Source: Ectocarpus siliculosus
Lineage: Eukaryota; Sar; Phaeophyceae; Ectocarpales; Ectocarpaceae
Assembly (NCBI GenBank): GCA_000310025.1
Contig: FN649750.1
Location: 3,489,472-3,553,471, forward strand
DNA: 64,000 bases
Direction of reading: 5' to 3'
The notes beneath the pieces were generated by a model. It saw nothing but the letters and a program-made list of their open reading frames with translations. It had not been told where the DNA came from and ran no database searches. Both the position numbers and the translations under genes were made by a program. Positions within the stretch are counted from its first letter, which is position 1; the number at the start of each line of letters is the position of its first letter. Below, one piece after another: positions 36,862 through 48,300 of the stretch.

Positions 36862-39765
36862 ATGGCATCGCTGAAGCGGAGTGCCGAGGACGCGCTTGAT
36901 AGCCATGGTGATCGGGAGAGAGGTGCCAGTGGACAAAGAGATGAGATCAGCTCTTGCGTTGGAGGACCATCCCAAGATGAGAAAACACCAAAAACCGGGA
37001 ACGCTCCTCCGCCAAAGAGCTCGTTGGAAAATCATCCGGCGCATCAAGAGGGTCAACTACACCTCACCGGTGCCCTGCCTAAGCTCGTCGTGCTCGACCT
37101 GGACAAAACGGTGAGAACGAGGTTGGTGGCCTACGTTGGCAACTACTTTGGTGATTGCGACTTGGTTGGGAGAATTCGTGTTCGAACACCAGGCCCACAT
37201 GACCCCATTTTCACCAGGCGCACTCTTCGTGCTTATTTACACTATACCCTCTCACGATACACGGCACACGATCACGATGCACACGATGCACCGAATGGGG
37301 ACACAAGGCGGCGATGTGCTGGTCACTGTGCACCTGTTAGCGCTGTATGATGCCGCTCTTCAAGCGGTTGGTCTACATACACACATACGTCGACATACGA
37401 ATCGATACAAGTAGGATCGGTCGGGAAAGAGTGTGATGAAAAATAACAAGCAGCGACGTCGTGACGTGTGGTAGATGTTCAGCATCTTCAGAAGAGAATC
37501 AGCCAGGTCACGTTTCAGCCCCTCGGATGGCCTGACGATGCTAGATTTTTGGCATATATGATCGCGACATCTCGCGACCGAAACCTACAATATTGTTGTT
37601 ACTATTGGACTGCTGCACAAGAACATTTGCAGCGTTGAACATACACGTGTGCGCTGGGGCTACTCAAGAACGGATGATGAGAAGAAAGGGAAACTTGACC
37701 CCTAGGGCATGGTGCTGCGCCACAACCATGTGCTCTCCCATCAATTTTGTTCGACCCCCCGCAAGAACCCGTTCGCGTTAATGCCTGCAAGGCCCCATCA
37801 AATCATGATGTACATGAGCCGTGAGAATCATCTAGCACACAAGAAACATTTCTTGACCAAATAGCACGGAGACAACAAAGCCAACATGAACTCTTCCCGG
37901 GCCTTTTGATGACAGAAGGCAAACGGTAGCACAACCAAAAAACAGCCTCAGGGTCAACTCGCGAACTGATTAAAGTTAGGGTGCATGCCATATGTGTAGT
38001 TCTGGCCCACGTTCGCTCGCGGGGGGGTTCTTCCTCTTGCGGTAGGAGTCTATTGCTGAGACACGAATTGCTCATGTCCGGCTTTTTTTCCCGTGCCTGC
38101 GCCAATGTACTTAGAGGAACCCGAAAGAGGCCGTTCATGCTCTCAACCTACCGGTGTTGTGCAAGCGCGCGTGAGCCACTGATGCCGTCAGACCTGGTTG
38201 CTCTCTTCGGATTCGTCAGTTTTGGCTGAGGACATGAAAGCGAAACAAACCCCGTGAAGGAACTCCATGAACGACAGGCCGCGACAACACAATGGAAACA
38301 TGCCCGACGGAACTACGTTATCCGAGAACTGAACCTATTGCCCTGATCTGCTCCGATCACGACGTCCACTCAGGTGTGGCCCGTCTACTGCCACGAGGAA
38401 ACCAGGGGGCCGTACACTCGGTGCCTTGGCAACACTCGCTTCTGTGACAGTGAAAGCGCTGTGGAATGTTACAGTTCCTTCGGGGGGAAAAAAGTCGTAC
38501 GACTTTTCCCTGACGTGGTCGCCCTATTACGTTGCCTCCAACAACAGGTGGGAGCGGGGCCTCCATCGGTGGTACGTTGAACACATTGAACTGTCTCGAC
38601 CTCTGTTTCTCACTGTCTGTTGTTCTCACGCGGTCCTTTTATTGGTCTACTTCATTCTACCTACACCAGACTGCATTGGTGCGGCTACCTACACCAGACT
38701 GCATTGGTGCGGTGGGAGTTCAGTGTTCGCATGGCTGACCGTAAGCCATTTCCCCACCATTCAAGGGATCAATCCGCCTCGCCGTGGCAAGTCGTTCACC
38801 TATAGACGAGGGCGGAGCAGCACGAGGCATCTTGGGCGCCGTGGGGCTACTGGGCCTGTTCTGCTGCCTCGAAATTCACACAGGAAGCAAGGCAAAGCAT
38901 TTCCAGGTACGTGTTTGGTATTGGCACCTTCCTGACCTTCGCCGCGAGCTGACTTGTCGCGCCTTTTTACTTCAACTACATTCCGCACCGAGAGCTCATG
39001 GAATTCATTTTGGTTAAGTTTGTGAAATGTTATTGGTCTGCTGCATCTCGGCATATTTTTTCTTTGTTTGGTGCACACATTTTCTACCAGAAACGTACTC
39101 TCCCAATGGGAAGCACCGTTCATGATCGTGGCTCACAACCAAACCGAAACCATTTTGACCTCCGGTTTCGGAACGCCAACCCCGGGGTATGCACTATCTT
39201 CAAAACTTGCGTATTTATTCACTCCGGTGTACCTCATCCGTAGGAAAACGGTCGCAGAGCGGTTCGAAACATTTCGTGTACATGCCCGAATGGAAGTCTT
39301 GCATATGGAAGTAAGGAACTATTGGTTTCAAGTAGAACCCACGCGATGAGAGTGAACTGGTGAAAAGCAGGCTCTGGTGAGAACCGTGGGTATTTGTTGG
39401 TTTTGGGCCCTCACAACTCGGCACCAATTCGCGCTTGCAACGATGCCCACTTCTATTCTACCGCCGTCCAGAATATCCACGCGGCTACGGGTGTAGAATA
39501 CCGAGACATGCTGTTCTTCGACGACGAAAAGCACAACATTAAGACCGTCAGAAGGCTTGGCGTGACCTGCATCAAGGTTAGCAAAGAATCCGGTCTAACG
39601 TTCGCCGCCGTGAACGCGGGGTTGAAGGAGTACAGGGAGGCGTGCTTGTCGCGGTCAAGCCTGAGAGGTTGGTTCACCCCGGCGGCACCGAAAGAAGACA
39701 GCGAACACGCGGGGCAAGTAAAGAGGGACTGCGCAGATGGCGCGTGTAGAGACGAACCGCGGTGA
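36862..39765 (+). CDS. MDP-1-type HAD phosphatase
   Basis: Magnesium-dependent phosphatase of the HAD superfamily; MDP-1 acts on protein tyrosine phosphate and on sugar-derived damage adducts in animals. Firm exons: 36862-37110, a middle exon ending at 38549 (from about 38451), 38766-38906 and 39472-39765. Exon 1 encodes an about 70-residue charged leader and then LPKLVVLDLDKT, HAD motif I with nucleophile Asp79 and acid Asp81. The middle exon gives VVRLFPDVVALLRCL; the next gives RLAVASRS (motif II region) and LEIHTGSKAKHF; the last gives YRDMLFFDDEKHNI (motif III/IV acids) and LGVTCIKV. A small exon after motif I is missing; TTCTGGCCC at 38000 is a candidate (FWP, cf. LWP in the family), but phase is not proven. 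The C-terminal tail beyond GLKEYREA is longer than in animals. Confidence 0.85.
38657..38712. repeat. perfect 28-bp tandem duplication
   Basis: Two exact copies of a 28-bp unit starting CTACCTACACCAGACTGC lie back to back in an MDP-1 intron, 53 bp before the acceptor of exon 38766-38906. Exactness implies a recent slip or unequal exchange. Confidence 0.9.
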
Positions 39766-39954
39766 AATCCAAGCGGATTCGTGTTCTCGTTTCTACGTAC
39801 TCACTGAGCGTAACCTTGTTGGACCCTGAAGCCAGGCACGTCAATGTTGATACTGGTAGTATTCTACAGGATTACGGGTTCCACGGGGTCGTGGGTATGG
39901 TACGTTAGCTTGCAAACCAGTGCGAAGTGCAGTTGGTGTCGTGTCTCATGCTGT

Positions 39955-40256
39955 GGGGGGGTCTACACCCGTCACCTTGTGCGACCGACTGCGACGGCTT
40001 CAACTCCTGAGCGTCGTCAACGAAATGATGGCTTTATGTATAGACAAGGGGTAGCCTTCTAGTGTACAAGTCTAGAGATACCACCCAAGTGCGGAAATGG
40101 CACCGCGATGGGGGGGTGTACACCCGTCACCTGATGTGACTGTCACAGCTTCACCTCCCCAAGCGTTGTCAACTAAAGTAGTCTGATCATTACGGATGTA
40201 GAAATTGGTAGTGTACAAGTCTAAAGCTAACGCAGTAGTGCGGAAAAAGGCACAAA
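39955..40256. repeat. diverged tandem duplication, about 155-bp unit
   Basis: Two imperfect copies (39955-40109 and 40110-40256). Shared landmarks are GGGGGGTCTACACCCGTCAC / GGGGGGTGTACACCCGTCAC, GTGTACAAGTCTA and GTGCGGAAA, in the same order. It fills most of the 567-bp gap between the converging MDP-1 and thioesterase-like genes and may lie in their 3' UTRs. Confidence 0.8.
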
Positions 40257-40332
40257 AGTACGCTCACAGAGGTGAAAAAAGACACCGCAAGCTCGTTGGA
40301 CAGATTTGTGGTCTTGCCAAGCTTGGAGGCGT

Positions 40333-43300
40333 TTAGTGATCGTCAGCCCCACGGCGTGCCAGACCGCCTGATCCCGACTCTCTGCGATCTTCGCTTGCTT
40401 CGGAATCTGACCCATCTTGAACCCTGGAGGGGGGGAAGCACAGCAAGAGTTGAAGGGCACAATGAAGGGCACAGTGGGTGTTGTCAACACCAACACCCCC
40501 CATTCCAGGTTGAGACTGCCTCGGGTACCGGTGCTAGCTGTGTCTGTACTTGTCATATGCGTTCTGTTCTGTACTCACCACGTGGTTCTCGGGTCGTCGA
40601 CGGCCTTGCCTTCATGTGTGCAGAGATCTCTCAGGAGCCGCAGAATTTTGACCTATAAGAATGTACGACCGAAACGTAAAGAGTCAGGTTATAGGATGCA
40701 ACAGCTGCCGTTGAACGCCGAGTTTGAGCAAGTTTCGTGGGCGGATAGCTGCCGCAGCGACCGGTCCGGTCAAGACCGTTTCGCCACATGAAAATTCCAT
40801 ATTGCCCATGTCTGGGCTTCTCTGAAACGGATTTAGTGGCACTGTGTCCGTCCACATCAAATTGCTCGGAAACAGTTTTTGTCGTACGCGGGTCTGTGAC
40901 ATGCTGCTCAACGTACACACAAGTACAGGGCTTGTCAAGTGACCGACGATTTGATTTTTGTAATTGTTCCCGACGGAGGACCCTGCCAACACTGCACCTC
41001 AAACCAGGACCACCATCTTTTTCCAAATAACACGGAAACATGAGCCCAGTTTCAACTGCGCCGACCTCGTTATCCCGATCCAGCAAGAAGAAAGAGCCCC
41101 CTGGAAACATGGTGGTCTCACTTGAGCCCGAGGACGATTCCATGGCCCACTTACTCATGTCCTGCTCCCCGTCCTTGATACCTCCCAGGCTGTATATGGG
41201 GCACTCAAGCAACGTGCCGCTCTTGTATTCATACGTGTCCACAGCGCTAAGTGGGGTCGAAAGAGAGCGTTTTCGGGGGGTTGGTGAAGAAACTGACTTG
41301 AGTGCCATATTCCCATGAATTGCAGGGGATCACGAAAACACCTGGGTCGTTGCATGCACGAGACACCAAAATAGCTGGGACAGCGATAACAATACCTCGT
41401 TGCGTGCGCGTCGCTCACCTCAAGTCTGCAAACCACAGAGGCGTGAATATCTCCATCAAGCCTTTGTTCTCGAGCAGTTCCGGCGGCAACGGCGGTCCTC
41501 TCCGAAGCATCGCACTCTCAAACTGTCCGATACAACAAACGTGTATCAGGTGCATGCGAAGACGTTTGCCTACTTGCCACCACGCTGTGAAGGTCGTAAC
41601 ATAGTGAGAAAAGTAATGGGTATGCTACGGGTAACACATAACGAGGTGTGTATCTCTTGAGATGCGGGACTGCCTGTGTCAAGTTTCGAGGTCAAGCACT
41701 TGCTCGTGTTGTCGATTAGAGGCACACAGACATACATACCAGTCTTCGGTGCCTCAAGTACAAAACGTCAGGTTTGTTCACATAGTACGCGCCTCATTCT
41801 CAGCGCCGATTCCAACGAGATGTAGCACAAACATGTTGGCGTTGGGCAAACATCGTCTCGTAAGTTGCACCCTCAATGGCGCTGCAGTAACGCCAACGTG
41901 AATATTCCCCAGGGGCAACGGTATTCCATTACCTCATACGTATATCATTGTAGACGGACTTACCTCGGCATTTTTTGCGTGTAGAATCTCGCCCTCCGGA
42001 GAAACTTGGCACAGCGACGTCATTTTCTCTCGTCCGTGTACCATCTGCACTGACGTTCAGGAGGAAATGGGAGAGGGTGTCGGAAGCAGTTCAACGCCAA
42101 TTTTTTCGCGCCCAAGAGAACGTTTCACCACACTTTCGAGCGTAGCCTAGCCTGTAGTCTTACGGAACTTGGAAAAGGCTGACCAAGATCGTTTTGGCGT
42201 TCTTGTGTCCCTTTGTGGCCCCACTCAGAGTCCTCTCTACTTCGTTACTACTGTACTTCGACAGGATTTGCTTTAGTGCTTCCACAAAAATGCGTACGCG
42301 TCGCCTGTACTAAACCGCTGCGATAAAATGTCCAACTAAGGTCATAAAAGAGGGCCATCCACCTGAGGGCAGCTCATGCTTGATACGATGAGGGCTTTCA
42401 TGGGGAACTCGTCTTGCACCCTCCGACATATCTCGAACGCCACAAGTGCTCCGAAGTCGTGCCCATATATTAAATACGGGATGTCCTCGTGTGTTAGAAG
42501 ATGAAGCCCGCAGATCGCCTCAACCACCATCGTCACGATATCCGACAAGTTTGTCACGGCATTCTCTCTCGCACGTCTGGGTGGAACGATAGCAGCAGCA
42601 ACAGCAACAACCAAGAGCAAACAAGCATCCCTGTTCATCACTGAGCCACGTATGTTTTACGAATGTCGGTCGGATGTTTTTGTACAATGAATGCGACTGC
42701 TTAGGATTCCCTATGCCAGTCCCGTCACGTGTTCTGTTTCCGTCTCTGGTGTCGAGCTACAGCTTCTTCTGAGAGGAATAGGGTGGCGTCATTGGCTGGG
42801 CTCATAATGTCTCATGTTGTGGTCGCCAAACACAGACCGCATTAACTCCTCGTTTTTCCCACATTGCGGAAACAATCAGTTCACCATGACTCTTGCATTC
42901 CTGAACTCCTGCATTTCGCGATAGGAGCGCGTCCTTGGAAACGTGTGCCCATCACTGGCCGCCAAGACCAGCCGTAAGACCGAGTACTTACGTGAGTCTT
43001 CCCGGCAGTAGAAGGGGCACAACTTCCACTCCAGGCAGTTCTTCTGACCAGCGTTCAAACATGAGGCTGTTTCCTCCAGCCCACGGACAGCAGAACAAAC
43101 GCGCTGATGCCTTGGGCACGCGGTGTCGCAGATCAACCCACGCACGCCATGCGAGAATGTGCTCGTGCTCGACCCGGTCCACATCATCCTGGGAGTTCGC
43201 ATGGTAACAAGTAACAAGCGCGACGCTGGTTTGATGTGATTTAGACAGCATGGTGTGCACCAGCAGAACCTCATTTCGACCTGCCAAGCGCGTTTCATAC

Positions 43301-43379
43301 TCTCTTCGAGAACGGAGGACAGTTTGCCCCCATTTGCCTCTGCGAGTGTGTCCCGACTGCAAGGTCTTGTGCATGCCAT
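40333..43379 (-). CDS. type II thioesterase-like alpha/beta hydrolase with altered active site
   Basis: Resembles GrsT/OLAH-type thioesterases, which remove acyl chains from carrier proteins of polyketide, peptide and fatty-acid synthases. Exons on -: 43281-43379, 42992-43188, 42363-42576, 41964-42044, 41419-41522, 41066-41246, 40579-40652, 40333-40423; all GT-AG and in phase, 346 residues (family about 250). Seen: RLFCCPWAGGNS, FERWSEELP and LLLPGRLT (N-terminal strands and the PGR signature), LVAFEICRRV after the nucleophile elbow, PPLPPELLENKGLMEIFTPL (lid/C-terminal helix), ECPIYSLGGIKD and FPGGSFFLLD. The elbow reads GHDFG, so the nucleophilic Ser is Asp139. The usual catalytic His in FPGDHFF is Ser283. 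Asp257 of the acid position is kept. It is therefore probably not an active thioesterase. The N-terminal 33-residue exon and C-terminal acidic tail are not family features. Exon 1 is the least certain. Confidence 0.85.
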
Positions 43380-44323
43380 TGCTGACGTCAATTTCCACCT
43401 TTTGTGGACACCACTAGGCTGGGATGTAGGGCCGGGGTTCTCGATCTCAATGCTGGCGCGGTGCTGGGGTGCGCCTACCAGTGAAAGTTGCGTTCATTGA
43501 GTGGGCAAGCGGTATCTTCTCAACCAGGCACACAAAACATGTGCCGAGAGGTCCGACGTGCTCGCTGCGCACGATGAAACGGACGAAGGAACGAAGGGGC
43601 TTACTTCATCACCAAGAGGACGTAGGCTGGAAGGTACCCGCGGTGTTGAACTTTTGCACACTGACAAGACCAAACTCGTAGTGTACTTTGCCTTTCACCA
43701 CGAGCTATGTAGCTGCATGTCACACGATCAGGCAACTAAGCTGCTACAGTACATCGACAGCCAAGCTGCTAGAATTGGTCTCAGGCACAGCTTGTCATAC
43801 TGGCTATTCACCATCGCATGGTACGGAGTTACGCACGGGTGTGTGCGTAATAATACCGCAACAGCATTACTAGAAAGCGATCGCACCTCCGCGCCAGTGC
43901 TCGAACACGTGCGAAAGTACCAACTCATATGAACAGAGACAGGGTTCTTCTTGCCATCTCGTTGTAGGGTATAATAGAAGGCTCAAAGTGCTTTGATTGG
44001 TGCTGCTCTGTATTTGATAAATGTATAATGTCCAACCTGCTCGATGAGGTTCTTCTCTTCGCTGTAGTCTCCACATTTCGCGAGTGCTCGTTCAGTGAAG
44101 TTAGCGTAGAAATTCCTGCATGGTACCGTTGGTGATGTCGGCGGTCAGCACGTAGACAATAGGTGTATGTGCATGTGCATATCTCCTTGTTGCATTCCAT
44201 CCATCTATAGGCTAAGTGACAACGATGCGTGTGTCTAAACAGACGAAGGAAACAGTTGCCTCACACCATTGGCGTGACCTGCCGATTTTCAGGAGGACCC
44301 GACCATCAGATGAGCCAATGGAT
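43380..44323. other. intergenic, no gene supported
   Basis: About 0.94 kb between the start of the thioesterase-like gene and the stop of the small - strand gene. A 143-codon + frame (43501-43932) has no family likeness and no clear promoter or splice context. The left end must contain the thioesterase-like promoter. Confidence 0.4.
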
Positions 44324-45039
44324 TTATGGGATTGTGTTCCGAGTTTGGGCATTGTGGGTTGGGTTCGGGACAACAACGCGAGAGCGAATGTGCGGCAGCT
44401 GCGCGCTTCCTTCGCCGTGGTTCTCCTTCCGCGCCTCCGCAGGATATGTTGGATCTCCTCGCTCCCCTTCCCTGGCAAGCTCGCGATGGATGGGCCGGAC
44501 GGGTCCAAGCCACTCGATAAGTGCGGTAGCCCTGCTCGCTCTATGTTGGTGTGTACAGTACAGTAGATGATCCACACAGAAATCAAGTTAATTGTATTGC
44601 CACTTTTCACCGGCATTATACAGGGCAACCGGCATTATGCGACCGCCATTATATCGGGACCACTGCTAACTGTAGCGCTGTGTAGGCTCAACCGAGACGG
44701 TGATTAGGCTATTTTTTGTTGAGTACCTTTCCGGGTCCTGGAGGGCCATACAAAGATTGAATATGCTGCAGTAAACCTATCCGCTATAAAGCTCTATGAC
44801 GGAGCTCAAAGTAGGCTGTGTATGTACATGTTTAATCACCCGCACCTCCGCGCCTGCTTCTCCTTGGCGCTCATGGTGTCAGCCATCATGGTCCCGACCG
44901 CAGCCCCCGCTTCTTTATCAGGGTCTTTCGGCGAATCACCTGCCCAATTTGTCACCCAACCGTCGGTGTACTGCAGCTCCTCTCCATCCCACCCTGGCAA
45001 GCTTCCGTTACAGCTGCCGTCATCACGGTCGCCTTCCAT
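44324..45039 (-). CDS. small unknown protein, two exons
   Basis: I do not recognise it. Exon 44846-45039 starts at an ATG and reads MEGDRDDGSCNGSLPGWDGE, then DGWVTNWAGDSPKDPDKEAG and SAKEKQARR, ending CGGAG|GTGCGG. Exon 44324-44531 begins after GAGCAG| and continues in phase with ATALIEWLGPVRPIHREL, GDPTYPAEARKENHGEG and RSRVVVPNPTHN to a TAA. Total 133 residues, hydrophilic, charged, with three Trp and no membrane segment. Composition and phase agreement suggest a real gene; a further exon replacing the second is possible. Divergent from Maf, so expression may be coupled. Three 10-bp CCG(G/C)CATTAT repeats occur just upstream of exon 2, at about 44614-44655. Confidence 0.45.
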
Positions 45040-45374
45040 CTTTCTCAAAACTGATGAGCGACGCGTCCCGCGCCAGTCAACTATATTTTCGCGAAACGTT
45101 GAATATGTTCGCAGCGTACAGCGTGCGGTCGTCTACACTCTTCTGCATGTCGTCGCGCGTGTGATCGATAGGTACAGCGTGCATGTTAGCCTGCCCTTTG
45201 TGTTAAGATATCGTAAAAAAAAAATCGGGAATCCGTCACAGTCCCGTACCGACGGCATCGGGTAATATGTCTCTCTTGTTCGGTGTTGTGTCTTTGGTCT
45301 TTGGTGCACTCCTCACTCCTCGCCGTCGCACACCGCCGCTGGATCCGAGCTCTTTATCAGGCTCTCCGCAGCTT
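45040..45374. promoter_or_regulatory. shared upstream region of the small gene (-) and Maf (+)
   Basis: 335 bp between the two preferred start codons (227 bp if Maf begins at 45267). It must carry both promoters. An A9 run lies at 45216-45225. No defined motif is seen. Confidence 0.45.
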
Positions 45375-48300
45375 ATGTATTTCCAACGACGGGTCTTTGT
45401 CTCACTAGTAGTTGCCGTGGGGTCACCAGCACTGCACACGAGTGCTTTCTTTCTGCGGCCGAGTGTCGTCGCCGCGCGCGGCAGAACTACGAGCAGCGGC
45501 GGTTCATGTTCGATGACTTCGTCACCTGGGCACAGCAGCAACCAGGGTCAAATAATTCTGGGCTCGAAGTCCTTCACCAGGAAGATGATCATCGAGGAGA
45601 TGGGCTTTGTCCCAATTGTAAGGTGAGTAAGTTTGGTGCTGTGGGGGGACGGCAATCGCTAGACTACAGCAGTATATGCATCTCTCTCCGCCTGCTGTTG
45701 GTGGTGGTCCGAAGTCCGAAGCAGCTGAAACATCTTTCGTCGTGCCGGAGAGCTGAAACAGACATGGAGGATCGCCACCTTCCCGCTCTCCTCTCTAAGA
45801 CAAAGTGCACATCATCTACTTGCTTTGGGTCTAGACTATAGCTGCAGTTGTGCTTTGTCCGTTTATCCATCGGGCATCGGGCGGGCATGGTGCATGTTGC
45901 GCCGCAAGTAGACTAAGTGTCGTCGGTTCAAGTTTCAAGTGAATCACGCGCCCTCAATATTAATTAAGGAAAAATAAAAACACTCAATATATACTAGGGG
46001 GAACGATAGGCCCCCCGCCCCCCAATAGGGCGGGCGGTCACCATGCCATGCGTGGTAAGGCTGCCGGGTTCGCGAGTTGATGTAATGGTTGAAAGCCGGA
46101 AACAATCGTGATGTGGGGGAGGCAAGAGTTAGAGTTATCGATCCAAAGAGAGGCGAATCCCGAATGGTCTTTAGACTCGGCGCTCGCTGTAAAAAATACT
46201 GATGATGACGAGGGTTGTTGTACAGAATCGCCCATTTTTCGTTGATTGATTTATGCAGGAAGGAGATAGATGCACATACACCGCGTTGAGGATCATACGA
46301 CAATGTTGTCAAGGCGTTTACGACAACTATATGCATACAACAGATAGTTTTCATCGGGTTAATTGTGTGTACAAGTTGGGACATCAGTTCGCATGTCTGT
46401 GTCTATTTAGGCGATAGTCAGTCGTCTTGTGGACGCGTCGCCATCCGAAAATGTTAGCGTACTGTAGAGTCCAACGTATTGTGTCGACCAATGGCTGCGA
46501 ACGCATAGAATGTTTCAGGTGTCATACCTCAGCGTTCGCAAGAAGACTGGTTCCACCAGAGTATGCAGTAGTTCGCGTGGTGGTGGCGACTGCATGCAGC
46601 GTTCCGGCTATGGACGCGTATCGTCGCACGTAGATGACGAATTGATTGTTCTGAATCGACCGGATGGTATTCCGTGTTTCTTTTTTGCGTTTTGCAAATG
46701 AAGTTTGAATGCCCTTGGATCGGAAGATCATGATGATGTTTGATTGTTATGATTGTTGTACGAATATGCTTGTCATATCCGCCGTTGCTGTGGATCACAA
46801 GACACACGTGGGATAGCACAACTTGACAGGGTGCTCATGTGTGAACACAAGGAGTCTCGTTTTTTGTAGTGTATAGCAGTGGTTACACATATGTCTATAG
46901 ATGTTGTTGTTGATGTTGCAGGATGCATGTTGCTTCAAGCGTGTGTGTCGGCAGAAGCGCATGCGGTATGTGCAACGTTCGAAGGAAGCCGGATGCAATG
47001 TTTCCAACACCGAACCGAAGCCGGGAAGTTGGTGGGAACAGACATACACATGCGCTCTTTGTTGTCTACAGCTATTAACTTCTCTCTGCATAGGATTTTG
47101 GTGTTGTGGATGACACATGTACTGTATCTACGTCGGATAAATGAAGAGGGTCAGGTGGAACGGCCGAAGCATTGGATGTGGTTGTACAGTTTGAAACAGG
47201 ACCATAATCATTGGTAAAGTCACCAGCAAGGTCATCACGTCATCGCAATCCAACATTGCTGTTAACGTTCGTACTGCTGCCTGGAACAGCTGAATTATTC
47301 CACGGGTACCACCTCATTAGACGGAAGAGCAATTTCTTCGCAGATTCACGTGTGGCACGTCGCGTGGGATCGCGTGGCGAAAGAAAAATCGCATCCACGT
47401 GGGTCCACTGTAAAATCAAGTCTAATGTGGTGCAACATCCTGTGAGTACATATGTATATAGCATGATACCCGTCTTTTCTGTGGAAGAGACGTTGACTCT
47501 GAAGTTGTTCAGGCGTTGGCTGAGTGAAATCTTGCTTCATGAACTGCGGTCGGCAGGTCTGCAGACATCAATGAGGCAGCGATCGGCGACCGCACTGCAG
47601 ATCCGGCTGACCTCGTGCTGCAACTCGGGCTCGCTAAGGCGGAGGCGCTGCTCCCTGCACTGAAAGCGGAGGCTGACCGTGGAGAGCTAAGCACTTCATG
47701 GCTTCTGACGGGAGACCAAGGTACATACGTCCTACCGTTTCTGCCACGAAGCGCTCCACGCTTTCGCCCGAGCAGTACCTGAAACGGGCTGCCCCGGTGC
47801 ACTATGCATACATATCACTGCGGGATTGGTCGTCGGCGTTTCCCACTGCTTTATGCTTGCAAGTAAATTTCTGTATTACATGTAGGTGAGAGGAATGTAC
47901 TCAAACCGAAACACGTGTTGTGGTATTGGTGTGACAATCGCACTAGCTACGGCATTCGCTAGGGAACGACACAGGGGCAATGCAACCACCATCGACGGCT
48001 GATGTTTCGTCATTTTTCGGAAGTATCGGAGTTGTCGCGCAGCAGGCGGTGCGTTACAACCGCCAGAACGACGTGGTTGAAGAAACGACCGTACGTACCG
48101 GTGTGCGAATACTCCCAAAGGTCATGGCACCTTGGAATACAGTAGTAGACCTCAGAAGCCGATCTCGAGCTCGACGATATCTACGTCGACACAATCTCCC
48201 ACCAAGATGTGCTCTGGCTTTTGTCACCCGCGGGGAATTCTTACCATACCGTCTTCTGCTTTTCGCCGCGCCCGCGCGTTTTTGGCAGTTGTCGTCCACG

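Noticed and set aside
43501-43932. 143-codon + strand frame upstream of the thioesterase-like gene
   Set aside because: No family likeness, no coherent splice partners, and overlapping frames on both strands; kept only as unassigned sequence.
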